Below, in pieces: positions 51,393 to 64,000 of a DNA stretch of 64,000 bases. Source of the stretch: Eudromia elegans. Its lineage: Eukaryota; Chordata; Aves; Tinamiformes; Tinamidae. The notes under the pieces are model-generated. The model ran no database searches. It was given only the letters and a program-made list of their open reading frames with translations, and was not told the DNA's origin. The DNA is taken from positions 1,562,244 to 1,626,243 of the forward strand of contig PTEX01000060.1 of assembly GCA_003342815.1 (NCBI GenBank). Reading direction: 5' to 3'. Position numbers and translations under genes: made by a program. Positions within the stretch are counted from its first letter, which is position 1. Every line of letters begins with the position of its first letter.

Positions 51393-54300
51393 ACCTGGGG
51401 ACCGGAATCGGCGCCTGAGAACTGTGCCCACTAGGCCAAGCCTAGCCCCAAGGAGAATTCTTTTAAGTCCACGTCAAGTGCTTGGTAAGAACCACAAGTG
51501 CTTTTGAATAGCCGGACAGCTAGCAGCTGGAAAACATTGTTAGCAGCTGTAGAGCAGCAACAGCCCATGAGAGGAGCTGCCAAATCCATGCTGAGGGTTG
51601 CCTAATCAGCTCGCTGAGGCCGTTCATGAGCAGAATTGGAAACTAAAGTAGATAAGTCCTAACACAAAAGCCAGTACAATAGAAGACTTGTACTGAGTTG
51701 CTAGAAGGGAAAGTTAAATAGATTGACATTCTGAGTGCCTGGTTTTTTTTTAAGGAAGAATTTTGAGGTTTACAGGTTTGACAGAAAGAAAATTACTGGT
51801 ATAAGTATTTGCACCTACAGTGAGGTGTTATTTGTATGGGGAGGGATGCCTGTCACTATTTTTTTCCATCGTATCATGAATATAATGATATTTTTCTCCC
51901 CTCAAGGCAATAACAGAAGCTGTGTTATAGGTGCTAACCGGAAAGAAGAGATATTAGAATCAATTGCTTTAAGGCATAGTAGCTTTCCTGTAGCACTTTG
52001 TTTATGACTTAATTATCCGTTCCTGTCAAGATATGTTGGCAATCTGAGGTTTAAATGATGTTTATATACAGTAAAGGCTCATTTAGAACCAAGAGCTGCA
52101 AGGAACGTGCCCATTTCTCAAGGAACAAAAGGCAAATTTGCTGCATCCACCAAGAAAACAGATGGGTGATTTATCTTACGCCAGCCCACTGGACCAGTAC
52201 AGAGACATTAACCTATACACAATTGTTGGTGCAAATGATCTCTTCATCCTTATTGCTTTAAGAACATACTCAAAAGTGTCAATGGCCTAAGTACTTGTGA
52301 GGGCTGGCATCTTGTTTTCCTCTGTGTGATGCCTCAGAGAGTTACTTACATCAGGATGTTGTAGCTCTGAATTCCCCTCCACTATGCAGCACGTCTTTAA
52401 AGCTTAAAAAAGCTTTTAAAAACATTCCTCTTGGTGATTTCTAAGCTTCGAATGTTTTACATATAATTACTTCCTCTTTTGCATAAATCATCTTAAAAGA
52501 TTGAATTTCTTAATTATGCAGATATTCCTCTGCTAAACTAATGATGAAGTGCTTAGAATCGATAAAATTGTTCATTTTTATGGATAACTGAATATACTTA
52601 AACAGTGTTTCAAATGTGGCCATTTGTTTGCAAGATTTTCAACAAAACAAAGCTATGTACATTATCTTAAAAAATTCCTATAAGACTTTGAAAGCTATTC
52701 CTAGTTTATTTTCTGTGCTATACTTTTTATGTTAAAAGGGAAAATAGAGCAAAGGAAGTGGTCAGTGACTAATTCTACATCACAGAGTAAAGACGAAAAA
52801 TAGTTGTCTTTCCATGTTGCATCTCAAAATGTATTTTCAACTTGGATGAGACAAGTCATGTAGATGTAATGTTTTCTTGTGAAGGAGTCAGAAACACGAT
52901 ATTCTGCGTATTTGCCATTGTGAAGGTCTGATGGAAACCTGTGATCATAAGAACATAGCAAGAATATCTTGTGACATTGTGAAATTTTCAAAGGAAACTG
53001 CTCTAGGATTTCAGCTAATCGCTCCATCAGTAGGAGTTTAAAGTGAGTTGGAGAGAATCTACTGACTTTGCTCATGGCTAGGAAATGGCAATCTGACTGA
53101 AGCCAGTGTGAGATAAAATCTGTCAAAGCTGTGAATTGAGCCCAAGCTTTCAGTGAAATCTGAGTATAAACTGAGAAACACTAATCTAGAAAGCACCAAG
53201 ATCCATTAGATAGGGTCAGACAGCAGTTAATTCAGAAGAAATCAGTATTTCTGAGTTGGAATGGGAAGTGCTACTGTCCTAAAGACTGACAGCTGATCTG
53301 AGGAGTGTAAAAAGCATTGGGTAGCACATTTCAGTCATATTCAACTGCAGCGCTATGCTGCTTTCTCTCCAGAGAAAGCAAACTTTCCATAAAGACAATC
53401 ATTACATGCCAGCCACTTTGTCAGCCTTGTTTTCTTTCGAGGACGGGTGGATATGAGATTTTCTTCAGCTCATGTATATTGAAGTTGGTGGTGAACTAAG
53501 AAAAAAGAATCTTTGCAGTCTGAGTTTAGCTTCTGGCTGGCTTGGAAGGGAGAAGAATGACACTGTGTATTGTGTGGTCTTGCACCGAGTGATCCTGCTG
53601 GGTGGGAGGAGAGAGGAAGGAAAGGAGGGAAAGGAAGGACAGCAGGTGTAGTGTTCTGTTTTACACCCTGTCAACACATCGCATAGAGAAGGATACCTTA
53701 ATTCAAAAGAGCAGCTTTACCTTATGGGATTAGCAGAGCAAAATTTAATGAGCTTGTTGAGCTTTATAGCTCTGTGAATCTAATGAGAGCCTCGGGGTGC
53801 TGCTGTCTGCGGCAGGATATAACCACGTGCCGCTGGTATGGACGGACAATTAGAGCTTCTTCTGCCTGGGGTTGTGCAGGAGGATTTAAGGAATGTCTTG
53901 CTAATCTCTTTGCTCACTGCAGTGCCCCAGGAGAAAGCAGGCTGTGAATTTGGTGCCTCCCTGGCTTTTCTCATCGGTGCTGCTATTAGGACTCACTTGA
54001 GCATCTAGTTCCTAGCTGCAAGGACAAGCACAGCTGAATGCCTGTCCCCTGGGCACAGTCCCCCTGGCTTCCTCTTCCAGAGACAGCACAAGAGGAACAT
54101 CTGAGATGAGCAACTTTTCTGCCTTCCTCTGCCCCAGCTGGAGCAGGATTCTGCTGTCTGATTTTCTTTTCTTACTTTCTTTTTAATCGGTATACTTGCC
54201 TTTGCATTATCGGAGAGCTGTAGTTAGCTGGGAAGTGGTGGCTTGTTAATTTGGTGGTCCTGTTCCTGAGCTTTAAAAGTTTTCTAATTGTCCATTTGTC

Positions 54301-56189
54301 TCACGATTAATAAATCCAGACAAAAAATAGTGAAAAAAGTGATTATTGAAATATAGACTGTCTCTCTAAAGTCTTTCCCTAGCCTGACAGAGTGCTGTAA
54401 AGACCTAATTTAATCAGGTTGGCTGCCAGCAGCTCAAATGGCATCTGTGGAGCTTAAGCAATCCATTAATCTCCATGTTTTCTGTGCCATCTATGGCACA
54501 TCTATGTGGTCAGCTATTCCCTCAACCAGTGGATTAACTTTGTTGTCAAGTGTTTGGCCCTGTGGTCATATTCTGGCACCAATAAATGGCATCTGCACTT
54601 CATGGAAATGTTTTGGCAATTAAGAGCCAATTGAATTTGGCTCATCCTCCTGTTCCATCCTTCATGCGTTGTTCATGGACAAGACTCTTATGGCATATAG
54701 GATCTATTAAAAAGAAAAAAAAAAAAGAAAAGGCTGTCTTGATTTAGCTCAGATTGGACCTGTTTTCCTCTGTACAGATGGTCCTTTGAAGGATGAAAGT
54801 TCAAAGGATGTTGCACTATGAAACCTGCTCAAAGAGAGAAAAAAAGATCAAAATTGCTTCTAAGACATGTATGGATTCATTATCACTGGATCAATAATGG
54901 TTAAAAAAAATGTTCAGTCAAGTATTTGAACTTAAGCATGTCAAGTTCACCAGACTGATCCAATAGAATTAACAAAATTACAGGGCTACTGTCATCCACA
55001 ATCATCCTAACCCTGCTTTACTGTATATTTAGCTAGGCAGGAATTCTCCAATGAGATATAAATAGAGATATAAAATTATCTCTGAAAACCTTTTTAAACA
55101 TACCATCAGAGAGTTCATCAGTTAGATAGATGACACCTTAAAACAATTAATTTCTAAAAATGCTCTTTTATGTCATGGTATTCTTCCTCTCTTTTTATTT
55201 GTCTGTTCAATACTATGACCCATATATTGATGGAGTCCATTTATGGGACCATTACAGATCTCACACAGGTCTCACAGCCTTTTATTGGCATCACTGTACA
55301 GTGCTTTTCTTTGTTTGCAAAATATAATTATCCCTGTGTAATTGCCCAAGTTCTCCCAAGAAAGAAACATGGCAGAGAGCAGGTTTGATCCCAGCCCCCT
55401 AAGTGCCTGTGAAGTACCTTAGCTTATGGACTCATCCTCTTTTTGTTCTTTGTTAAGCTGCTAGTGCACTAGGACCTAGTTTTTAGTGCAGTCTCATGAT
55501 CAGAGACCTTAGGATGCGTCCACAATAGATGCAGTGGCTATACCATTGGAAACAAGTGGTAGTAGTTCAACCATAGGTGATGAATACAACTGTTAGGAGA
55601 AAGATGAACGTAATCTAGAATGTAATAACAACCAGGACAAGCAGAAAGTATTGACCTATCAGACTAATTTTATGGGATCCTTTAACAGATATAATATTTA
55701 AATAAACTGTAAAGTAAAAAGGAAAGTAAGTAAATGGTAAGTGGAATTCCCTTGAACTCTGATCATGGCTGGTGGATATAGAATAAGCTCCTCAAAAAAT
55801 AGGCTTGGTAGATGCACAGGACTTAACAGGCTAGAATTGTGTCCACTGTGTGCTGGTATATTGACTAGCAAATATAGGTGCCACTTCTGGATAAATAGTA
55901 AAATAGAGCTTGACAAGTAATTGGTATCTTCTTAATAATACACCTTTCAGTCCTACAGAATTAAATCACAGTATCAAAGAATTCAACCTTAGTTTTTCCA
56001 CTTCTGTTTTCTAGAGTCAGATTTTGGTTTTTTCCTTAGACAACTTAGCAAAGTATTATCTAAATAAATGATATTTTATAATGCATTAAAAGAAATAAAA
56101 AGACATTTGCTGGCATTTTGCACTCAGTGAATAAGTCTTAAGCAGGTGGTTTTAAATGGGGTGAGATATCAAATATGCAGTAATTCATC

Positions 56190-56330
56190 ATGGGACTTGT
56201 TCTTTTCAGTATATTAACTAATGGATAACAAGGAGGGAAGTGTAAACACCACGTTAATTAACTTGTCAGATGATACTGGGCCGGGGAGGATAATATGTTT
56301 CAGAGCAGATGTACTGAACTTTCAGACTTA
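56190..56330 (+). mobile_element. Possible CR1-like reverse-transcriptase fragment (tentative)
   Basis: The + strand includes GLVLFSI followed by a broken frame, then INLSDDTGPGR. These resemble the LINE reverse-transcriptase blocks GPVLFNI and KFADDTKLGG in the correct order. The open frame 56221-56520 that contains the second block shows no other recognisable domain. Similarity is weak and judged by eye. Confidence 0.4.
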
Positions 56331-57304
56331 TCTAGCAAGATTCAGGAGGGGGATAGAAGAACGCAAAGATGGATTGGAATACGCAGCCATGCCAGATAGT
56401 TCATCTAGAGAAAAATTATTGTCATCAAGGAACACTAACATTGTGCAGAAGAAAAGGTTTGAGTCATTCTTAGCACTTTATAACTGCCTTTTCTCTGGAG
56501 GTATCGGAATATTGAATTAAGCTTTCCCAGGTTTTGTGGAAGGGGAGTCTGAGAAGGGTTGCTACCCTGCTTCACCAGTTGCAAAAGTGTGTAGCTGAGG
56601 ATTTTAATGGTATTTTATAAATAGACCAGCATGAAAATGATGACACTAAAAGACAGGATTTCTCTTTTTCTCTAACCAATCCTAATTAATATTGGAGGTC
56701 GAAGCTTGGACACAGCCCCATGCTCTGCATTTCACAGTGACTAAGAGTAGGATGAGGAACAACCTACCCAGTTTGGATTGGAACTGTAGGACATTGATTT
56801 TGTAGCAGCCTTAGGTGCTATGCCTCTTTAAATCAACAAGACCAGTCATATGCAGTGTGGTTTTTCTGCATATACGCAGAGCAAATTCAGGGTGCCTGGT
56901 TGATACCTTACTGTTAAGTGGTAGTGGACCTCTATCAAAAACCACGGTGGTTCAGTATGGGCCCTGATCGTGACTGGATGTGTTCTGTCTGGGATGCCAG
57001 GCCTCTCTTCTCTTCAGTGATTACCATTGTCTTGCCCTGCAGCAATGTTTTGCACTCAGTGTATTAAAGCCACAGGATATTTATGAAAATTAAGGATGGA
57101 AATGACTATGGGAGGAGTTATATAATTGAAGAGCCTGGTGTGAGTTTAAAAACTGTTTCTCTTTGTCTCTTGTCAAGTTTCTTGCTCATCTGTCCTGCTC
57201 AGGGTCACCTCTCAGCTTTTTAAAATTCGTAGAAATGCTAAAAACAAGGTTCTCACTGCTTTTATGAATACTCTTAGAGTCCATATAAAGGTAAGAATAT
57301 GAAA

Positions 57305-57414
57305 GAATTTAAAGAATTTCAGGGATTAAAAATTCTTTGAATAAGATGTTAATAATGAATTTAAAGAATTTTAGGGAATTAAAAATTCTTTACTTTGAAT
57401 AAGATGTTAATAAC
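57305..57414. repeat. Tandem duplication of about 52-58 bp
   Basis: Copy 1 (57305-57356) and copy 2 (57357-57414) both run GAATTTAAAGAATTT...AGGGA...TTAAAAATTCTTT...GAATAAGATGTTAATAA. Copy 2 has an extra A and an extra TACTT. Within each copy, AAAGAATTT and AAAAATTCTTT are partly complementary. Confidence 0.93.
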
Positions 57415-57494
57415 GCAAGAGGGATGGAGGGGTATATAGGGAATCTTTATATATCTAGAATGGTAATAAGAATGACACTATCACCTATTAGTAA

Positions 57495-57640
57495 TGATGC
57501 CATTATATAGGGCCTTGACAGTCTGAAATAGGAACACTACATGCAATAATGGTCCATTCATTGTTAGAAAAACAGAACTGGAAATAAATTTGAGCATATT
57601 CAGAGAAAAACAAAGAAGAGATCAAGATGGTCAGGGCTGA
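57495..57640 (+). mobile_element. Old CR1/L3-like LINE fragment, end of ORF2 (sense)
   Basis: The + strand aligns by eye to the LINE block encoding ALVRPHLEYC..Q.WSP and LERVQRRATKMIKG. Landmarks are ATATAGGGCCTTGACAGTCTG, GGAACACTACATGCAATAATG and ATTCAGAGAAAAACAAAGAAG followed by AGATCAAGATGGTCAGGG. Several stops and indels interrupt it. It could belong to the same copy as 56190-56330, which would be upstream in the right order but too far away unless interrupted. Confidence 0.6.
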
Positions 57641-60600
57641 ATTGAGCTCATCTATGATGTAATGCAGTATATTCTCTGGTAGCTTGATAAACTTCTGCAT
57701 GAGGATTTGTACGCTGACTCATCTATAGGCTTATGTCAACTTCAGAAATTCCTTCTCCAGGTTCAGTGATCTCACGCTTAAGCAATGAATTTATTGTGTA
57801 TGGTTCACTCCAGCTTCCAGCAGATGTTCTTTCTTTCTTTCTGGTTTTGCCTTGCCAGTTTTGTATATTCCTGTCCGGATAAGAGGGTGTCAGCCTAAAG
57901 ATGTGAGCTTGCCTCACCATCACTGAACATCTGGAAACCATTTGAAGTTGCCTTCTGATTATCTTGCAGACCTCAGTCCTTAGCCATCAGAGCTGTACTT
58001 AGAGGAATTGTGGGTTGGCTTTCTGGCAGCTAAGCTTCAGTGGAGATGTTTTACAGACCTCCAAAGCAGTAGCAGTCAAACCTTCTTTGATTGCTTCAAG
58101 AAGCTGACGTGAAGTAAACTTACTCTGTACAGGCACTTTTACTGGCCTGTATAGGATCTGACACTCGTGGAGAGCATCTTCCTTTAAAAACAGTGTGACT
58201 GTGAGAAATGTTTTCTTAAGAGAAAGTTTTCCGGAGAAAACATGGGATTGTATGTGCACTAAATTCCTTTGCTTAGCCAGTTAGCAACCAGAGACAGAGA
58301 AGAGACAGTAGTGGGATATGATAAACTTTTCTTGGGGGTTTATTATTTCATAGACATATATTGAGGATCCCATGTTGCCTGCTGGATCCCAACCTGACCA
58401 CCAAGGGCAACAATATAAGCAAGAAAAACGTTGTTCTAGATATTAAAAAGGACAAAAGAGCAACCATGGTAGCTGATTACTCTAAAACAAAAATACTGTT
58501 TTCAGTGAGATGCACAGATACCTAATGTGCCAAATAATGAATGAGGCAGAAACCTCTCAAACTTCTTCAATCTACTTGTGGTTGCAAGTCTGAAGAAGCA
58601 TGTTAGAACTTAATGTTAGAACAATCTAGGCTTTCAAAAGGCAAGTTACAATAGATGATGCAGTCATTGCGAAAAAAAACATGCTTCTGTTCATTTTATT
58701 TTATTAGCTGAGGGCAAATTGGTACAAGATGAGTTTACAGTAAGGTGAGGCACTTTACAGAAGAGATGTTCTATTTGGTAAGGAAATAAGTAGAAAATTG
58801 AATTTCTTATTAAAATAAAATTAAATTGTGTAATCTTTTATAAAAGGAATACTTTTGGAAACATTTTATAAAAATGACAGTAAAAGGCTGTCATGAAGAA
58901 GAATTAACACAACATTAATTAATAATATTGAATGAACAATTTGGTACAGAAAGTACATGTACTTCTTTGAGAGAACAAAGTCGTCTGAATACATAATTAT
59001 ACGTGATTGTAGTTCTCATAGTGGCTTTAAAGAGCTTTTTTAATGCAATAGTCAAGCAGCCTAAACTGTTGCTTCTTCCTTGTGATAAAGTCAGCAATGA
59101 GTAATAAGAAATATGGACTCTCCATAGATGTATCTGGACAATATTTATACAGTCTTATCCAGTTCTGAAGGAAAATGAACTTTATCTGATACAAACCAGT
59201 AGTAAACTGCTCTTTACCTTCAGGTCTCTGCAGGATTCTGTCCTAAACAAGGAAGATCTATACTAACCAAAGCATTCATTGACAACGTAAATCCACTTTT
59301 TGGAGATTTCGCTCATAATTATCAGGTTCCTCTGGCCTCCTGTGACCTTCTCCCCACCCCTCTGTCCATCTCTATATAGCACAATTTATACAATTATAGT
59401 TATACCATTTCTGGTGCTGTAGTGTTGCAGCCTACTGCAGTGCGATCTACTTCTCCTTGCACCTGCACAGTAACTTACAGAATGCTGTGGATCCCAGCTT
59501 AATGTCTGAGCACAATTATGCAATCAGATACTGACAGATATAGGAGAATTTCTTTTTCCTAAAACTATTCATCCTTTTGATACTGACATTTCACCCCTTC
59601 ACCCCTCTTTTTTTTTCCCCCCCTTTCTTTTTTTTCCTTTGTTTTTGTTTTTGGACAAAGACATGTCAAAATCTGGAACCTCAACACCAAGTAGGAAAAA
59701 TGCAAGCTAGACTTCACAGAAGCAAAGTTATGCTTGAAAATACAGGGGGTCTGTTCCATTTTCTTGCCTTTTCTTGCCTTTGTCATCATACTTTAAACAT
59801 GTTTTCTTTCTTGGATGTTTTGAGGATGTTGTAGAAATGTAAGTTCTGCAGTTGTCACTGAGCTCCTTGACAGCATAACACGCTGAAGAGCAGGTGACTT
59901 CATTTACCTTTTTCAGCTAAAGAGAAATAAATTGAACTGAGATGTTTTAAAACCAGCGGCTTTACTAGAACTTAAATAATAAAAGTAATTTGGCATGTTT
60001 CTGTGAGAAGAAAATCTGATATTAATTGAATCTCTATGGGCTTTTGGTCATCGGTTGCTTGATAATTGAATGATATAACAACAGATAGAGAAAGCAAATT
60101 TTGTGGAAGAGAGAAGAAAGTTCTAGTACATGTTCTAGAAATTGAAAAGAAAAATGTGTATAATCAATCAGAAATTGAGTGCAAACTGTTTAAAAAAGAG
60201 AAGGGATGCCTAATGGAATTTGAATTAGAATAATAATGTTTTCCTATCATATTGAAAACAATATATGAAGTTAATTGGACCCACTGGGTTTTATAAGTTT
60301 ACTTGTTTAAGGTGCTGCTATTTTCTTTAATGAAAACATCATTCCTCACAATGACAGGATAACACAAGGGAGTCTCTGAGCTCACATGCCAGATGTCACA
60401 TTTAGTTACACTAATAAGCCCTGAAAGCCATTGTAGTTTTGGAAACCTGTCCAAACCAAGGATGATGAGCTGTATTCAGTGGTGGTTCTTCATCTGTAAA
60501 AAGCTATTGGTACTGCAATTCTGTCAATAATGATAAACCTTCTGGCAAAATAATGTCAGAGTATACACTTATTATCTGAAGTTTAAGTAGTGGCATAAAG

Positions 60601-61492
60601 TATCATTACTGTCTTCAAAAGATGAAGTGGCTGTCTGGATTTTTGTTGCAAAAAATATTTGAAATATTCAATAGCAATGAGTATAGTGTCTTTGAAAAGT
60701 AAAATCATATAATCTTCTGTAAGTCAATTCTTATTGAAGCAGTCTGTAACTACTGGTAATTGTGCCTTCACTGAGCCTACAATACTGTGTATGGAAACTC
60801 TTCTCAGTCCGTTTTTGCTTTCTCTAAGGCTGAACTTATATAAGATTTGCATATAAGTTTCAGAATTGTTCTGGTTCAAATATTTATCTATATTGTCAAG
60901 GTGCCCTGAAGAGCTCGTCATGAATCAGGAAACAATTCTAATAAATACAAGTCACACAGCAGAGAGACTGTCCCCACCAAATGGATTTGAAGAAGAAAGT
61001 TGAAGAGGAGGAGACAATAAATCGATATAGTCCAGCAGCAAAATTCAGAGAACAGTGAGACAGCATATGACTGAGCTACGGGAAGCCTAGCAGCAGCCGA
61101 ACTGCTGACAACTTTTGGTTTATTGAATTTTAGATATTACGGGAAAGAGGAGTCATAAGAAGGAATTTGCAGGGAGATACTGAAATAGCTCTGCAGATGT
61201 TTATGGAGAATTCTTCTCAAGCAAGAAGGGCAGTGTGGGAGGAACGTGGCGATACTTGTTTGAATATTTATCATGTGGAGATGGAGCCATAGTACAGTAG
61301 GTTAGAAGGAGGATCTCTGGTAAATGAGAAGTGGGAGATGTTACAGTGGCAGAAAAACATGAGGAGACAGTTTCAGCCACCTGAACTGGGTTCCTTAGAG
61401 TTCTCAGTCCATATCTATCATTACAGAGCAGAGCTAAGGTTCTGGTAGGACAAGCTAAACATAAGCAAATGTGTAGAATGGATTTGTTTAGG

Positions 61493-61519
61493 GTTTTTTT
61501 TTTGTTTGTTTGTTTGTTT
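61493..61519. repeat. T-run with TTTG microsatellite
   Basis: A run of T is followed by four GTTT units. It is a simple repeat. Confidence 0.85.
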
Positions 61520-64000
61520 AATATACCAGTTTTATATATTGGGTGGGGTCAAGGGATGCTTTTGTCCAAAACATATTTACCTACTCAAGCCAATGACACA
61601 GGCTCATCACAGGGAGTCAAGGTGTGCACAAGGTATCTCCACATATCACTGGGCACTTCCTTATGGAAGATGATAGTAACATGGGTCTTGAAAGCTGCCT
61701 CCAGCCATGAGACTGGTCATTGGTTTAGGGACAACCCTGAACAAACCTGTGCATCTTTACTGCTGAGTTCTGTAACGAGATGCTTTCTTGATGCTTTCTG
61801 AGGTTTTTCTGCATAGCTTTTCATGTACTTTATGAAGAAACACAATATGTATGCCAGATATCTAGAAGATGTTTTTAATAATTTTCTGTCTTTTTTCTTT
61901 TCTTGTGATCTGAGAAATTATGCCAGAATAATTAACAGTACTCTTAAGACTAGAAATTAATATATCTGAAAAAAACTTTATTTGAATTAGTTTGCCTGAA
62001 GGGGAAATATCTAAACTTTTACAAAAATTCAATTCCTTTCCTTCATTTTAATTAAATTAAGCTGGGGGCTGTGAGTGAATAGTATAGTGGTGTGATAGAT
62101 CTGAGACAAAACTCAAGAAAAAGTTACTTCAGCCCCGTTGGCTTACATGCCTTATAATCAAACACTATGAGATTTCATTTGCAATAATGAACTTCCATGT
62201 AAAATTTCTTATTGCCACCAAATAAAAAGGAGGAATATGTTGATAGGGAAAGCAAGTTGCATAATCTCAGTAAAAGTCCCTGTTTGAGTCACTGTTCTAC
62301 TCATCACTGGTCTATTTTATATGGCACCAGGAGACTCTATTTTCCACGGATTTCAATAAAAGGATCAATTCCTAACTGAGTATGAGAGCCACATTTCTTT
62401 TACTTATAAGGTATCCTCTAATAAAACAGGAATAATGTAATATGTTATACGTTCAACAAAATCTTCCCATACTAACCGTGGAATCAGTCTTTTGAGGCAG
62501 TCTTGTGGAGTGGGTTAACGAAGTAGCAATATTCCTCTAGCTTTTTTCCTCATTTCTCTTTCTTATGCTTGGATTTGGTGACTTCCAACTGTTCTGTGCT
62601 GGGCCACATGCAGGCACAGCAGGAGGCACTTGGCTGTTCCGACTGTCTTTGCTGTCCAAACAACCACTCCTCGCCCCCTTGGAGGAGGAAGCGGTGGGTA
62701 GGCAGAAGCGTTTTGCACACCAAATCTGGCTAACGGGCTGCAGACTGGAGCAGTCTGACCAAAGCACGTATTTAGTTGAACTGTTTTCTTGAATTTCAAC
62801 CATGGAATTATGCTCGTGCTTGATTGGTTTGCAGCGACCAGATGCAGTTTAGCACGTTACAACCCCTGGTTGTGTCCATGGTGTTCAGTGGCACTAAGAC
62901 TTTCCAGGAATTGCTTAACCTTTTGCAAGATCGCAGTTTTGAGAATCCTCAAGCAATCAGCTCCTCAGCAGGCTTAAGTGCAAGTTTGAGTGGCTCCCAT
63001 ACGGTTTAAGATTACTGTCACATCAGCTGGGGTCATTTCTGGAAAATCTGCCTTGCTGGTTTGCATTTGTTTTGTTTGCTGTTGTTTTTTCACCCCAAAT
63101 GTTGTCTTTGAGTCTGTACATCCAGATCTAAGTCAGCTGCTAGCGCAAAATGCAAAGAATTCCCCTCAGGCCTGTGCTTATGCCCCTAATGCCTTGAGCA
63201 GTGATCCTGCCAGATTTGAGCAGCTAAGCAGCATCTGCTTAGGGGAATGCATGCAGGAGAGTTATTCAAGGAATGGCAGCGGACGTCAGCGGCTGGCCTT
63301 GGTGATCCCGTACAGATTTTTCTTTTTTTTGCCCTATTAGTATCCCAAAGTTAGATCTCTGTTGAGACGCTCCTCAGACCCGTACCATTTGTATACCTGT
63401 CTCAAAACATCCCTGGACCAGATTCCTTTTTGAAAATTACCTGCTTCTCTACATTGCCGCTGCTGATTCATTTAAACAAGAGATGCTTTTTTACCTCCTC
63501 AGTCGAGCATTAGTGCAGTGGTGAGGTGCTCTCCTCAAGCAGCTGGTGCTGCATTCCAGTCCAGAAGTGGTTTCATTTCATTAGTGGAAAATAAGCACTT
63601 GTTAGGCAAATGGGGAAGACAGTGTTATGTAATAGAAAACGTTTCATGAAGAGACTCTGAAAATTCTGTTTATACAAGCAGTGTGCACATGTCCAGTTTA
63701 GTTTTTCTTGGACCCACTTTGCTAAAGAAAGTGCTTCTAAGAAAAAAAAAATGCTATTCTCCTCAGGCTGATACTAATATGCCTGACATGGAAAATGCTG
63801 GAAATTCTTCAAGAAGACCTTTGTAGAAAACTGTAGTGACTTCAGGATGCAAAGGCAGAAATAGGAAGAAACAGATTCAGAACGCAGATTGATTAATTGT
63901 GATTTCTAGTGATTAATTTTAGCTATTTTAAACGTAGTACTGCTAGAGCTTCTGTTGCTTTCTGATGATAAATATGGGTGGCTCAGTATCTTGTGGTCTC

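Larger units (their letters stand above)
43512..64000 (+). other. NOX4: NOX4 intron, first 20.5 kb (continues beyond the window)
   Basis: The donor is GTAAGT. Inspection of candidate acceptors (for example near 47333, 48680, 50463, 56208, 59917 and 61132) found none followed by NADPH-domain coding. Recognised contents are TA repeats (45103-45125, 49115-49153), T36 (45732-45767), a GTT repeat hairpin (48639-48667), a SINE/L2-like scrap (49355-49412), CR1-like pieces (51332-51392 minus, perhaps 56190-56330, and 57495-57640), a 52-bp tandem duplication (57305-57414), a TTTG repeat (61493-61519), and a relatively GC-rich, open-frame-dense stretch (62560-63340). No independent gene could be supported. 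Confidence 0.7.

Noticed and set aside
51400-51455. tRNA-like A-box (TGGCCTAGTGGG) and partial B-box on the minus strand
   Set aside because: The boxes are too close together for a tRNA, no acceptor stem or anticodon arm can be drawn, and the B-box is incomplete. At most it is a SINE scrap next to the CR1 piece.
56490-56517. SGGIGIL, resembling the NADPH-binding GGIGVTP motif of NOX enzymes
   Set aside because: It is not preceded by a LYIDGPFG-like peptide or an acceptor in the right phase, and the frame stops immediately after. It is a chance match, not the next NOX4 exon.
61469-61801. 110-codon + strand open frame starting MCRMDLFRVFF
   Set aside because: Its N-terminal part is translated from the T/TTTG repeat, which mimics a hydrophobic segment, and the rest has no known domain or splice context.

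Overview
The window is a piece of vertebrate nuclear DNA, most likely from a bird. It is AT-rich, its only gene is split by long introns, and it carries CR1-type LINE remnants, including a CR1 3' end with the (ATTCTATG)n tail typical of birds and other sauropsids. The species cannot be named from the sequence. No bacterial or plasmid features, CRISPR arrays, rRNA or convincing tRNA genes were seen.

The one gene I can support is NOX4 (NADPH oxidase 4), on the + strand, entered in the middle. Eight exons (140-167, 3214-3286, 7479-7559, 11787-12015, 13897-14061, 14210-14272, 28302-28362, 43430-43511) join in phase to 260 complete codons plus two bases. They match roughly residues 150-406 of the human protein (recalled, not searched). 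They cover the fourth to sixth transmembrane segments, both heme-ligand histidines of one helix, the E-loop that makes NOX4 release hydrogen peroxide, and most of the FAD-binding domain. The N-terminal exons lie upstream of base 1. The NADPH-binding exons lie beyond base 64000; I looked for the next one and did not find it.

Layout: exons 1-6 of the window are fairly compact (0-14.3 kb, including one 148-bp intron). Then come a 14.0-kb intron, a 61-bp exon, a 15.1-kb intron, an 82-bp exon and more than 20 kb of a further intron. The introns hold CR1/LINE fragments on both strands (25.7-26.5, 29.0-29.3, 51.3, perhaps 56.2, and 57.5 kb), ancient SINE/L2-like scraps, short tandem repeats and homopolymer tracts. 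The many small open frames in them look like chance.

The observation most worth a second look is at 37848-37889. It is a 42-bp segment with a strong polypyrimidine-AG and a GT donor that is open and phase-compatible with both neighbouring NOX4 exons, so it could be a 14-codon cassette exon inserted in the FAD domain. Other points of interest are a nested CR1-in-CR1 insertion, an E-loop four residues longer than human, an in-frame open extension around the E-loop exon, and a heat-shock-element-like cluster at 39.8 kb. I found no evidence of an unknown multi-gene system.
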